IMG/VR virus record: IMGVR_UViG_3300046450_000206
Coordinates: 1-20,503 of that record
DNA from: a virus
Strand: one strand, 5' to 3'
Length of the DNA stretch: 20,503 nucleotides
Within the stretch, counting starts at the first letter, position 1. Every line of letters begins with the position of its first letter. The notes beneath the pieces were generated by a model. It ran no database searches, was not told where the DNA came from, and worked only from the letters and a program-made list of their open reading frames with translations. Below are positions 1 to 8,139 of the stretch, piece by piece. A program made the position numbers and the translations under genes.

Positions 1-1253
1 TTCATAGGGCATCTAATGTCGGTGATGGAAATTATCTTAGAAATAGTGCCACTGGATACACTAGAACCAAAGCATCTACTATAATCTCAGTAAGGGAAAG
101 AGCAAGTACGAATATTAGTTATGCCAGACAGGGTGCCGCGAAAGGCGGCAGTCCGATATACTATATTGGTGCAGGTTTCTATACAGGTAACTACACAGGC
201 ACCGCTAATTTTACTGGCAACTTCCTTAGATTGTTTGTGGGCAACTACGTCCGTGTCTTCTATCGAGCATCTACACAGCAATTCAGTAGTGTAACTATTG
301 ATACAAGGAACGTAACCTTTACTGGAAACTATCTTGGTAACTATAGTCGTGCCTATACTAGAACTCGTGTAACTGATCGAAACAGTGCATATGAGCGTAC
401 CAGAAACTCAGGTTACGCAAGAAACTACCAACGTACTCGTAACTCAAACTACCAACGTACCAGAAACTCAGGTTACTCAAGAAACTTTGAGCGTACTCGT
501 GTATCTAACTATTCTCGTGACTTTGGTGGTAACTTCTCAAGGAACTTCAGTAGACAACGCATTAGTACTTACATAGGCAACTTCCTTGGTAACTATACTC
601 GTGACTTCCTTGGTGACTATAGTAGAAACTATGCGAGAACATTCGTAGGTAATTACACTGGTAACTATCAGAGAACGTTTACTGGTGACTACACAAGAGA
701 CTATAACAGAACTTCTACGCGAACAAGTATCGTTAACAGAACCTCTGCATACAATAGAACTCGTGTATCTAACTATTCTCGTTCTTTCACTGGTGACTAC
801 ACAAGAAACTTTGCAGGTAACTATGCAAGAAACTATTCGGCAGACTATACTAGAATAAGAGCATCATCTTTTGCTAGGACTAGAACTTCTAACTTTACTA
901 GAAACCGTGGTTCGTCTTATGCAGGTGTATACACTGGCGTATACAGTGGTGTTTATACAGGCATATATAGTAGAGCATATAGTCGTACCCGAACAAGTAA
1001 CTACACTAGAAACTCTACTAGAGATTCGACCAGAAACCGTGATTCGTCATATGCAAGAACTCGTGGTTCTCTTTTTACTAGGTCAAGAACAAGTGCGTAT
1101 ACTGGCGACTTCACTGGAGATTACACAAGAAACTTCGAGGGTAACTACTCACGAAACTTTGCAGGTAATTATGTCGGTAACTATGTTGGACAGACTATCG
1201 GTAATAGTATATTCAACGTGGAGACTTATACTTTATATGTAAGAACTGCATAG
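1..1253 (+). CDS. giant tetrapeptide-repeat fibre-like protein, 3' end only
   Basis: The reading frame is open from base 3 through the left edge to TAG at 1251-1253, so this is the C-terminal 416 residues of a longer protein. A TTG at 231 lies inside the frame and is not the start. From about base 180 almost the whole sequence follows a four-residue pattern: a small or beta-branched residue, then G-N-Y, G-D-F, R-N-F, R-T-R or S-A-Y. Arg, Tyr, Phe, Gly, Asn, Ser and Thr dominate; I saw no Cys, Trp or His in the repeats. The last ten residues, ETYTLYVRTA, nearly equal those of the next gene, which is a paralogue. Low-complexity repeats in the tail region suggest a long virion fibre or adhesin; this is inference, since no catalytic domain is visible. 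No jelly-roll domain occurs in the visible part. Confidence 0.85.
   Translation, partial: HRASNVGDGNYLRNSATGYTRTKASTIISVRERASTNISYARQGAAKGGSPIYYIGAGFYTGNYTGTANFTGNFLRLFVGNYVRVFYRASTQQFSSVTIDTRNVTFTGNYLGNYSRAYTRTRVTDRNSAYERTRNSGYARNYQRTRNSNYQRTRNSGYSRNFERTRVSNYSRDFGGNFSRNFSRQRISTYIGNFLGNYTRDFLGDYSRNYARTFVGNYTGNYQRTFTGDYTRDYNRTSTRTSIVNRTSAYNRTRVSNYSRSFTGDYTRNFAGNYARNYSADYTRIRASSFARTRTSNFTRNRGSSYAGVYTGVYSGVYTGIYSRAYSRTRTSNYTRNSTRDSTRNRDSSYARTRGSLFTRSRTSAYTGDFTGDYTRNFEGNYSRNFAGNYVGNYVGQTIGNSIFNVETYTLYVRTA
396..491 (+). repeat. 36/24/36-nt in-frame tandem repeats
   Basis: Three consecutive units encode RTRNSGYARNYQ, RTRNSNYQ and RTRNSGYSRNFE (396-431, 432-455, 456-491). The middle unit lacks one tetrapeptide. 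It shows the repeat changing length by whole four-residue modules (12 nt), with the reading frame kept. Confidence 0.85.
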
Positions 1254-1262
1254 TATAATTCT

Positions 1263-1270
1263 TATAAATA
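1263..1270 (+). promoter_or_regulatory. T4-type late promoter core (TATAAATA)
   Basis: An exact TATAAATA lies in the 48-base gap between the two giant repeat genes, 31 bases before the GTG start at 1302. In T4 this motif is the -10 element read by the gp55 late sigma factor with the sliding clamp. The exact match in a short AT-rich gap before a virion gene supports the call. Confidence 0.75.
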
Positions 1271-1301
1271 GAGATAAGTTAAATTGATAGAGAATTAATC
1301 T

Positions 1302-4300
1302 GTGGCAAAGTCGAACATACCGCTAAAGGCAGAAGGAACAAATGGTGATCTGAAGGAGTTAACTCCTACGGAAGAGCATTACCTCGCCTATCAAGCAGGA
1401 TTGCAATTAGCGGCAGGTACCACAGGCGCAGGTACTCTACATAAGACTTCGGGTACCACTATCGGTACGTTCGTTGATACTTACTACAATGAGGCAGACG
1501 GCACACACCCTGCCTCTGCCATAACTTCTGGTAGTACATCTACTCCCCTAAAGCAAATACAAGGTACTGCTAACTACACTGGTGCGAACTATCGCAGACC
1601 AGTAGGGTATCTGAACAGTGGTGCCGAAGGTCTATATGAATTCCCCGACTCTGATATGTCTATTCTTACGACTAGACTTAATGCTCGTATTGCTCTATCA
1701 GATTATCCCGGAACATATAAACTAGGAACCTCTGCTCCGTCAAGTGACTATAGTGCCTTACTGTCAAACGTATACACCGATACATTAGGTAACGGAACAA
1801 GCACAGTATACAACATCTACAAACGAAATACAATGTCTGCCCCCTCAACTATCAGACCTATGGGTTTGGTTGGTTCTGATTCGGCAGGGTCGTTTAGTGG
1901 TATTCGTGAACTGAATGATAACGAGATCAAGCATACGTTTGGTCAACACGCCAAGACAGAACGTGCAGTAGTAGGTAACATTGGTTCTTATCAGTTGAGA
2001 TCTGCTACCCAAGGTGTTCCTTCTGCTTCTGGTACATGGGCGGCAAAGGGTACTGCTACTAATACAAAGAGAACAACTTCGGAAGTTGCGTACACAAGAA
2101 CTCGCGCATCCGCATATACTCGTACTCGTGGTTCTGCTTATGCAAGAACTCGTACTTCGGCATACACAAGAAATTCTCTTCAGACCTTTACTGGTACTTA
2201 CGCAGGTGACTTTGTAGGTAACTACACTCGTGCCTTTGCAGGTAACTATGCAAGAAACTTTGCAGGAAACTACGTTGGAGACTTCATTGGTAACTATCAA
2301 CGTACTCGTGTGTCTCAGTACACAACTAATTTCACAGACGTATTTACTAGAAACTTCGTAGGCAACTATCAGCGTATTCGAGTATCAAACTATACTCGTG
2401 ACCGTATTACTGTATTTACTGGTAACTTCATAGGAAACTATGTTCGTACTCGTATCTCTGCCTATGCTAGAACAAGTACTCGAACAAGAAATAGTAACTA
2501 CATTAGAACTCGAACCTCTGCATACACGACTGTCTTTGCAGGTAACTATGTTGGAGACTTTGTAGGCAACTACTCACGAACTCGTGTGTCTGGTTACTCT
2601 GGTGCTTACACTAGAATAAGAAACTCTGCCTATATTAGAACTCGTACTTCAACATATACTCGTGATCGTGTTACAAACTTTACTGGTGATTTCATTGGTA
2701 ATTATTCTCGTAACCGTGTGTCTGCATATACTAGAACCTCAACGCGAACTCGTACTTCGGCATATGCTCGTACCAGAATCTCAACGTATACTCGCGATAG
2801 TTTGCAAACGTTTACTGGTAACTTCTTAGGCAACTACTCTCGAACTCGAATATCTACCTATAATAGAACTCGTGCATCTAACTATGCAGGTAACTATACT
2901 GGTAACTATTCTCGTATTCGTATCTCTGCTTACACTCGTGATCGTGTTACAAACTTCAGTGGTGACTTCGTAGGTAACTATGCACGAACTCGTAGTTCAG
3001 CATATATCCGTGATAGACTAGTAACCTTTACTGGTGACTATGTTGGTAACTATAGCAGAACATTCGTAGGTAACTATGCCCGAACGTTTGTTGGTAACTA
3101 TGCTCGTGCCTTTGCAGGTAACTACATTGGTAACTATGCGAGGATCTCAACAAGAACTCGATCATCTACCTATAATAGAACATCAACAAGAGATTCTTTA
3201 GTAACATATACTCGCGATAATGTTGTTGGTTATACAGGTAACTTCGGTGGTAACTATTCCAGAACTTATACTGGTAACTATAGCAGAACATTTGCAGGGG
3301 ATTATGTTGGTAATTACTCTCGTGCGTTCGCAGGAAATTACATTGGTAATTACTCTCGTGCGTTCGCAGGTAACTATGTTGGTAACTTTGTCGGTAACTA
3401 TGCTCGTGGGTTTGCAGGAAATTACATAGGTAACTATGCACGAACTTTCGTAGGTGACTATATTGGTAACTTCACTGGCAACTATGCTCGTGGGTTTGCA
3501 GGTGACTATGTTGGTAACTATGCTCGTGGATTCGTAGGCAACTATGGTCGTACCAGATACTCTGCATACATTCGAAACAGTACTAGAATCTCTACTCGTA
3601 TTCTTAACTATACCAGAATATCGACTATTACCTCTACTCGCATTCTAGACTATCAGCGTACATCCACAAGAACTAGCACACCTACCGAAACGTACACACG
3701 AATTGGTTACTATGCAGGTGACTTCATTGGTAACTATACGCGTATCAGTATAAACACTGGTACCTATATTCGTATCAGAACTGCGACAGGAACGTACACA
3801 AGAGATCGTACTGCTACAGGAACATACATTAGAATTCGTATTCCTACTAGCACAAACACTGGAACGTACACACGAAACCGTATTGCCTCATACATTGGCA
3901 ACTATGGTAGACTCCGAATTGCTATCAGTACAAACACTGGTACATATATTAGAACTCGTATTGCCTCATACATTGGTAACTACGGAAGACTTCGTATTGC
4001 AATCAGTACAAACACTGGTACTTATATCCGTATCCGTACTGCCGCGTACCTTGGTAACTATACTCGTACATTATACTACGCAGGTGACTTCGCAGGTAAC
4101 TACACTCGTACTCTATACTATACTGGTAACTATACTCGTACCTTATACTATATCGGTAACTACGCAGGTGACTATACTCGTACACTGTATTACGCAGGTA
4201 ACTATACTCGTACCTTATACTATACTGGTAACTACACTGGTAACTATCAGCGTGCATTATACTACGCAGGTAACTATACTCGTACATTGTATTACGTTGG

Positions 4301-7300
4301 TAACTATGGACGAACTCGCATCGCGACTGGTACATACATTAGAATTCGTATTGCGACTGGTACATACATTCGTATCTCGACCAGAAACCGTCTTTCGCAA
4401 CCGGCATACACAAGAACATCGACTCGTACTTCTACTCGCGATGTTGCATATACGCGCATTAACTCTAAAACTGGTAACACTGTATACTTCGTTGGTAGTG
4501 GTTACTACGCAGGTAACTTCACTGGTAACTACACAAGAAACCTATACTACGCAGGTAACTACACTGGTAACTATCAGCGTAATTTATACTACACTGGTAA
4601 CTATCAGCGTAATTTATACTACGCAGGTAACTATTCTCGTGACCGTATTGCCACTGGTACATACATTAGAATTCGTATTGCGACTGGTACATACACTAGA
4701 CTGCGTATTGCTATTAGCACCGCTACTGGTACTTACATTAGAACTCGTATTGCTACTGGCACATACATTCGTATACGACTAACCAACCGTATTGCTACTG
4801 GTACTTACATTAGAATTCGTACTGCGACTGGCACATACATTCGTACCTCTACAAGAACTAGTACTCCTACAGGAACTTATACTAGAAACCGTATTGGTTC
4901 GTACACTGGTAACTATCAGCGTACATTGTATTATACTGGTAACTATACTGGAGATTACTCTAGAAACCGTATTGGTTCATATGCAGGTAACTATCAGCGT
5001 ACTCTATACTACACAGGCAACTATACTGGAGATTACTCTCGTAACCGTATTGCCGCATACCTTGGTAACTATCAGCGTACTCTGTATTATATCGGAAACT
5101 ATACTGGTAATTACACTAGAACATTGTACTATATCGGAAACTATACCCGAACTCTATATTACACTGGTAACTATCAGCGTACCTTATATTATACTGGTGA
5201 CTACACTAGAAACTCTACTCGTACTTCTACTCGTATTCTTGGGTACACTAGAATCGGTTCATACGCAGGTGACTTCGTAGGTAACTATACGCGTATTGGT
5301 TTCTATGCAGGTAACTATACTGGTGACTATGTTCGAACAGGATACTATACTGGTGACTTTATAGGTAACTATGCTCGTGCGTTTGTTGGTAACTATTCAC
5401 GAACTCGTATCTCTGCATACGCAAGAACATCCACACGGAATCGTATCTCGACTTACATTAGGATTCGTGTTACTAACTATACTCGTAACCGTATCTCGAC
5501 TTATACTCGCGACTCAACTCGTAACCGTATCTCTACATACAATAGAACTCGTGCTACTGACTATACTCGCAGTCGTATCTCCGCATATGCAAGAACCAGT
5601 ACGCGTAGTCGTATCTCTGCATACGCTAGGACTAGTACTCGTGCAAGAGCATCTACCTACACTAGAGGTAGAGTAAGTGCATACACAAGAACATCCACAC
5701 GAGATAGTCTTGTAGTTTCTACTTCGGGTGGGGGTGCAAGATACTCAGATCAATCTAACTTGTTGTGGCAGAACAACTTTGCTGAGTGGACTACTGGTAC
5801 TGGTTCTGCAACTAACTATCCTCAGAACGGTGATGGTAACTCTCGTATTGTTGATGCATCCCCGAAAGGTCAAGATGTCGTTTGGGACGTATCAAATCAA
5901 GATGCAGGTTCGGATGCAGATGGTGGTTGGAATGGTGATTTCTTTGCTATTGACAAAACTAAGAAGTATCGTTTCTCCGTTTGGATGAGACGTAAGACTT
6001 TCGGTAGCGGTACCGCTTATTTTGGTTTCAATACTAATGGTAGTGGTGTCGATAGAAAGAACGTAACTGGTGCTTATGGCCCTCCAACCAACCCATACTT
6101 CTGGTACGGTGAGCATTTCTCAGGTGATAATGTTGGAGAATGGTTCTTATTTGTAGGTCACGTTTGGCCAAACGGAACTACTGTCGAATCTGGTGGTATG
6201 GATGCTGAATCTGGTATCTACAATATGAGTGGTGAAAAGGTAGCAAACACAAACCTAGACTACATTTTTAAAAGTGATAACAGTACCGCAAGACATCGTG
6301 CATACTTGTACTACTCAACAGATACGAGTACCAATCAACAATTTTGGGAACCTCGTGTAGATGACACGACTCACGCGTCTATTCCAACTGTTGCTGATAT
6401 GATTGCACAGTCTGGTTCATACACGCGTACATTCGCAGGTAACTTCGTAGGTAACTATGCTCGTGGGTTTGCAGGTAACTTTACTGGCGAATATTTAAGA
6501 ACCTCGACTCGCACTCGTAACAGTTCTTATATCCGTAACCGCATATCAACCTACACTAGAAACCGTGTGTCTGCATATGCTCGTACTCGTATCACAGATT
6601 ATGTTGCAAACTATGTCGGTAACTATGCTCGTACCTTTATAGGTAACTACTCAAGGAATAGAATACAGGTATTCGCAGGTAACTTTGTTGGTAACTACTC
6701 TCGCGCATTTGCAGGTAATTACTCAAGGATCTCTACGCGAACTCGTGTAAGTAACTTCGTAGGTAACTATGCTCGTGCGTTTATTGGTAACTATAGCAGA
6801 ACTCGTGTAACTGATTATGTCGGAAACTTCGTAGGCAACTATGGTCGTGGATTCGTAGGCAATTATGCAAGGGACTTTGCAGGTAACTATGTCGGAAACT
6901 ACTCACGAACGTTTGTGGGAGAGTACACGCGTAACAGTATTCAAGTCTTTGCAGGTAACTTCGTAGGCAACTATGCAAGAAACTTTGTGGGTAACTATTC
7001 TCGTTCATTCCAAGGTAACTACACAGGAACATACAGTAGGGACTTTGCAGGAGAATACACAAGAACTCGTGTTACTGATTCTGTTGGCGAATACACAGGA
7101 AACTTTACTCGTGACTTTGTTGGTAACTATGCTAGGGCATTCGCAGGAGATTACGTTGGAAACTACAGTCGTGCATTTGTCGGAGAATATACTCGTGATA
7201 GTATAGCAACCTTTGCAGGTAACTTTGTTGGTAACTATGCTCGTGGGTTTGCAGGAGAGTACGCAAGGACTCGTGTAAGTAACTACACTGGAGACTTCAT

Positions 7301-7607
7301 TGGTAACTTCACTAGAAACTTCGTTGGAGAATATAGCAGAAACTCAGTAAGAACTTCAACACGAACTCGTGCATCTACTTTCACTCGTAGTCGTATCTCT
7401 GCGTATGCAAGAACATCCACAAGAGTTAGTACAGATGATTACGTTGGAGATTTCACAGGAAACTTTACTCGCGACTTCGCAGGTAACTATTCTAGGGCGT
7501 TTACAGGTAATTATAGTAGGAACTTCGCAGGTAACTATGTTGGTACTACAGTTGGTTCAGGAACAGAAGTAATAGAGACGTATACATTGTATGTAAGGGT
7601 CGCATAA
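1302..7607 (+). CDS. giant tetrapeptide-repeat fibre protein with internal jelly-roll-like domain
   Basis: A 2101-residue protein starting at GTG 1302; only a weak purine run (TAGAGAA, about 1288-1294) precedes it. Residues 1-262 form a non-repetitive N-terminal domain (starts MAKSNIPLKAEGTNGDLKEL), likely the virion attachment part. Residues 263-1473 are four-residue repeats such as AGNY-ARTF-VGNY and QRTR-VSNY. Residues 1476-1703 form a globular domain with KKYRFSVWMRR and QQFWEPRVD motifs, typical of beta-sandwich phage-fibre domains. Residues 1707-2080 are repeats again, and the end is ETYTLYVRVA. The repeats use Arg as almost the only positive residue; one Lys occurs near residue 1055. 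I infer a very long fibre or surface adhesin made late in infection. A T4 long-tail-fibre equivalent is not shown by sequence. The gene alone fills nearly a third of the window. Confidence 0.85.
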   Translation: MAKSNIPLKAEGTNGDLKELTPTEEHYLAYQAGLQLAAGTTGAGTLHKTSGTTIGTFVDTYYNEADGTHPASAITSGSTSTPLKQIQGTANYTGANYRRPVGYLNSGAEGLYEFPDSDMSILTTRLNARIALSDYPGTYKLGTSAPSSDYSALLSNVYTDTLGNGTSTVYNIYKRNTMSAPSTIRPMGLVGSDSAGSFSGIRELNDNEIKHTFGQHAKTERAVVGNIGSYQLRSATQGVPSASGTWAAKGTATNTKRTTSEVAYTRTRASAYTRTRGSAYARTRTSAYTRNSLQTFTGTYAGDFVGNYTRAFAGNYARNFAGNYVGDFIGNYQRTRVSQYTTNFTDVFTRNFVGNYQRIRVSNYTRDRITVFTGNFIGNYVRTRISAYARTSTRTRNSNYIRTRTSAYTTVFAGNYVGDFVGNYSRTRVSGYSGAYTRIRNSAYIRTRTSTYTRDRVTNFTGDFIGNYSRNRVSAYTRTSTRTRTSAYARTRISTYTRDSLQTFTGNFLGNYSRTRISTYNRTRASNYAGNYTGNYSRIRISAYTRDRVTNFSGDFVGNYARTRSSAYIRDRLVTFTGDYVGNYSRTFVGNYARTFVGNYARAFAGNYIGNYARISTRTRSSTYNRTSTRDSLVTYTRDNVVGYTGNFGGNYSRTYTGNYSRTFAGDYVGNYSRAFAGNYIGNYSRAFAGNYVGNFVGNYARGFAGNYIGNYARTFVGDYIGNFTGNYARGFAGDYVGNYARGFVGNYGRTRYSAYIRNSTRISTRILNYTRISTITSTRILDYQRTSTRTSTPTETYTRIGYYAGDFIGNYTRISINTGTYIRIRTATGTYTRDRTATGTYIRIRIPTSTNTGTYTRNRIASYIGNYGRLRIAISTNTGTYIRTRIASYIGNYGRLRIAISTNTGTYIRIRTAAYLGNYTRTLYYAGDFAGNYTRTLYYTGNYTRTLYYIGNYAGDYTRTLYYAGNYTRTLYYTGNYTGNYQRALYYAGNYTRTLYYVGNYGRTRIATGTYIRIRIATGTYIRISTRNRLSQPAYTRTSTRTSTRDVAYTRINSKTGNTVYFVGSGYYAGNFTGNYTRNLYYAGNYTGNYQRNLYYTGNYQRNLYYAGNYSRDRIATGTYIRIRIATGTYTRLRIAISTATGTYIRTRIATGTYIRIRLTNRIATGTYIRIRTATGTYIRTSTRTSTPTGTYTRNRIGSYTGNYQRTLYYTGNYTGDYSRNRIGSYAGNYQRTLYYTGNYTGDYSRNRIAAYLGNYQRTLYYIGNYTGNYTRTLYYIGNYTRTLYYTGNYQRTLYYTGDYTRNSTRTSTRILGYTRIGSYAGDFVGNYTRIGFYAGNYTGDYVRTGYYTGDFIGNYARAFVGNYSRTRISAYARTSTRNRISTYIRIRVTNYTRNRISTYTRDSTRNRISTYNRTRATDYTRSRISAYARTSTRSRISAYARTSTRARASTYTRGRVSAYTRTSTRDSLVVSTSGGGARYSDQSNLLWQNNFAEWTTGTGSATNYPQNGDGNSRIVDASPKGQDVVWDVSNQDAGSDADGGWNGDFFAIDKTKKYRFSVWMRRKTFGSGTAYFGFNTNGSGVDRKNVTGAYGPPTNPYFWYGEHFSGDNVGEWFLFVGHVWPNGTTVESGGMDAESGIYNMSGEKVANTNLDYIFKSDNSTARHRAYLYYSTDTSTNQQFWEPRVDDTTHASIPTVADMIAQSGSYTRTFAGNFVGNYARGFAGNFTGEYLRTSTRTRNSSYIRNRISTYTRNRVSAYARTRITDYVANYVGNYARTFIGNYSRNRIQVFAGNFVGNYSRAFAGNYSRISTRTRVSNFVGNYARAFIGNYSRTRVTDYVGNFVGNYGRGFVGNYARDFAGNYVGNYSRTFVGEYTRNSIQVFAGNFVGNYARNFVGNYSRSFQGNYTGTYSRDFAGEYTRTRVTDSVGEYTGNFTRDFVGNYARAFAGDYVGNYSRAFVGEYTRDSIATFAGNFVGNYARGFAGEYARTRVSNYTGDFIGNFTRNFVGEYSRNSVRTSTRTRASTFTRSRISAYARTSTRVSTDDYVGDFTGNFTRDFAGNYSRAFTGNYSRNFAGNYVGTTVGSGTEVIETYTLYVRVA
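3879..4034 (+). repeat. two tandem 78-nt units inside the repeat block
   Basis: Units 3879-3956 and 3957-4034 each encode 26 residues, running from RIASYIGNYGRLR to the TNTGTYIR turn. Their proteins differ only at the last residue (T versus I), while several codons differ synonymously. This is a recent or selected duplication of a higher-order unit made of five tetrads plus one hexad. Confidence 0.9.
4062..4307 (+). repeat. LYY-containing 30-nt repeat array
   Basis: A run of units of the type TRTLYYAGNY (10 residues, 30 nt), some lengthened by one extra tetrad such as AGDY or TGNY. The RTLYY segment adds two residues to the normal four-residue step. Similar LYY units recur near 4520-4640 and 4920-5200. 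Confidence 0.85.
4884..5117 (+). repeat. three tandem 78-nt units of a second type
   Basis: Units 4884-4961, 4962-5039 and 5040-5117 each encode 26 residues on the plan RNRIGSY-xGNY-QRTLYY-TGNY-TGDY-S. The third is more diverged (IAAYL in place of IGSYT). The length matches the unrelated 26-residue pair at 3879-4034. Confidence 0.9.
5727..6410 (+). other. predicted jelly-roll / carbohydrate-binding-like domain region
   Basis: This segment encodes residues 1476-1703 of the giant protein and has ordinary, non-repetitive composition with Trp, Lys, His, Pro and Met, which the repeats almost lack. Visible motifs are GGWNGDFF, KKYRFSVWMRR, YFGFN, EWFLFVGHVW, TARHRAYLYYST and QQFWEPRVD. They match my memory of a beta-sandwich domain common in tail-fibre proteins of marine and T4-like phages. 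Sugar binding is inference. Confidence 0.6.
6420..7540 (+). repeat. second tetrapeptide repeat block
   Basis: About 374 residues in the same four-residue pattern, resuming right after the globular domain. Units are mostly xGNY/xGNF with xRxF; GEY variants (VGEYTR, AGEYTR) occur here but not in the first block, and LYY and TGTY hexads are absent. The two blocks have therefore diverged in composition. Confidence 0.88.
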
Positions 7608-7612
7608 AAGAC

Positions 7613-7642
7613 TTGACATAAGATGATGATATATAGTATAAT
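7613..7642 (+). promoter_or_regulatory. sigma70-type promoter, TTGACA-18-TATAAT
   Basis: A perfect -35 TTGACA (7613-7618) and a perfect -10 TATAAT (7637-7642) are separated by 18 bases in the gap after the giant gene. Host vegetative sigma factors and T4-like early promoters use such elements. It would drive the 154-residue gene, the glycosyltransferase and the oxygenase. The match is by eye only; activity is inferred. Confidence 0.65.
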
Positions 7643-7674
7643 GGTAATTGAATTTTAATCGGAGATGAAGTAAG

Positions 7675-8139
7675 ATGAGTTATAAAAGATGGATGGATAA
7701 TGCATTCTGGGAAGATGATACTAAAGAGAAGTTGAATTGTATCCTAGAGATAATGGATGACGTGGAACGCGAGACACGACAAGTAATGTTGTTGCAACGC
7801 ACTAACAAAGACGGAACGCCAAACGAACTGTTCAATGAAGTTATTGATGATCTAGGTGTAGAGTCAGTTGATCGAAACACCGAAGACCGTAAGGTACGCA
7901 AGGCGGCAGAGAAGGAAGAAGGTCAACAAAGAGATGTTGAGTTTGCTCGTGCGCGGAAGTTGGAAGAACTGTTTAACTACAAGTTGGAGATCTTTGAGAC
8001 CGAAGAGATTAAGAACTCTAAGAATCGTAAACTCAAAGGTAAGTTGAGACGCGCCAAGTCTAAGATTGAAGTAAACTTATATGCAATGATGTTGTTGCAA
8101 GAGGTTCTTGAACCAACGGAAGTAGTTGCTGATGAGTGA
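7675..8139 (+). CDS. hypothetical charged helical protein, 154 aa
   Basis: I do not recognise this protein. ATG 7675 is preceded by GGAG at 7661-7664. The sequence is rich in Glu, Lys, Arg and Asp, without signal peptide or membrane segment, so it is probably cytoplasmic. Residues about 67-135 look continuously helical and may form a coiled coil. It is first in a three-gene run, overlapping the next gene by eight bases, right behind a sigma70-type promoter. A chaperone or adaptor role for the neighbouring fibre or enzymes is possible but unsupported. Confidence 0.8.
   Translation: MSYKRWMDNAFWEDDTKEKLNCILEIMDDVERETRQVMLLQRTNKDGTPNELFNEVIDDLGVESVDRNTEDRKVRKAAEKEEGQQRDVEFARARKLEELFNYKLEIFETEEIKNSKNRKLKGKLRRAKSKIEVNLYAMMLLQEVLEPTEVVADE

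Larger units (their letters stand above)
2088..5720 (+). repeat. first tetrapeptide (12-nt) repeat block
   Basis: About 1200 residues follow a period of four. Position 1 is A, T, V, I, S or Q; position 2 is G, R or S; position 3 is N, D, T or A; position 4 is Y, F, R or S. Tetrads often alternate, giving octads such as xGNYxRTF and xRTRxSAY. Six-residue variants (RTLYYx, TNTGTY, TATGTY) interrupt the period in the middle third. Synonymous codons vary widely between units. Confidence 0.9.

Noticed and set aside
231-233. TTG at 231 as the start of the first gene.
   Set aside because: The same frame is open upstream to base 3 and already has repeat motifs such as TGNYTG, so the gene begins outside the window.
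396-491. Regular short DNA repeats that could suggest a CRISPR array.
   Set aside because: The repeats are in frame with a protein, have no unique spacers, vary at synonymous sites and continue for kilobases.
2088-5720. Long open frames on the other two + frames and on the reverse strand across the repeat region.
   Set aside because: They follow the 12-nt repeat of the main frame, which lacks stops in other frames too. Their translations are low-complexity strings (such as LVTILV or SYLRSYQ) with no ribosome site or start of their own.
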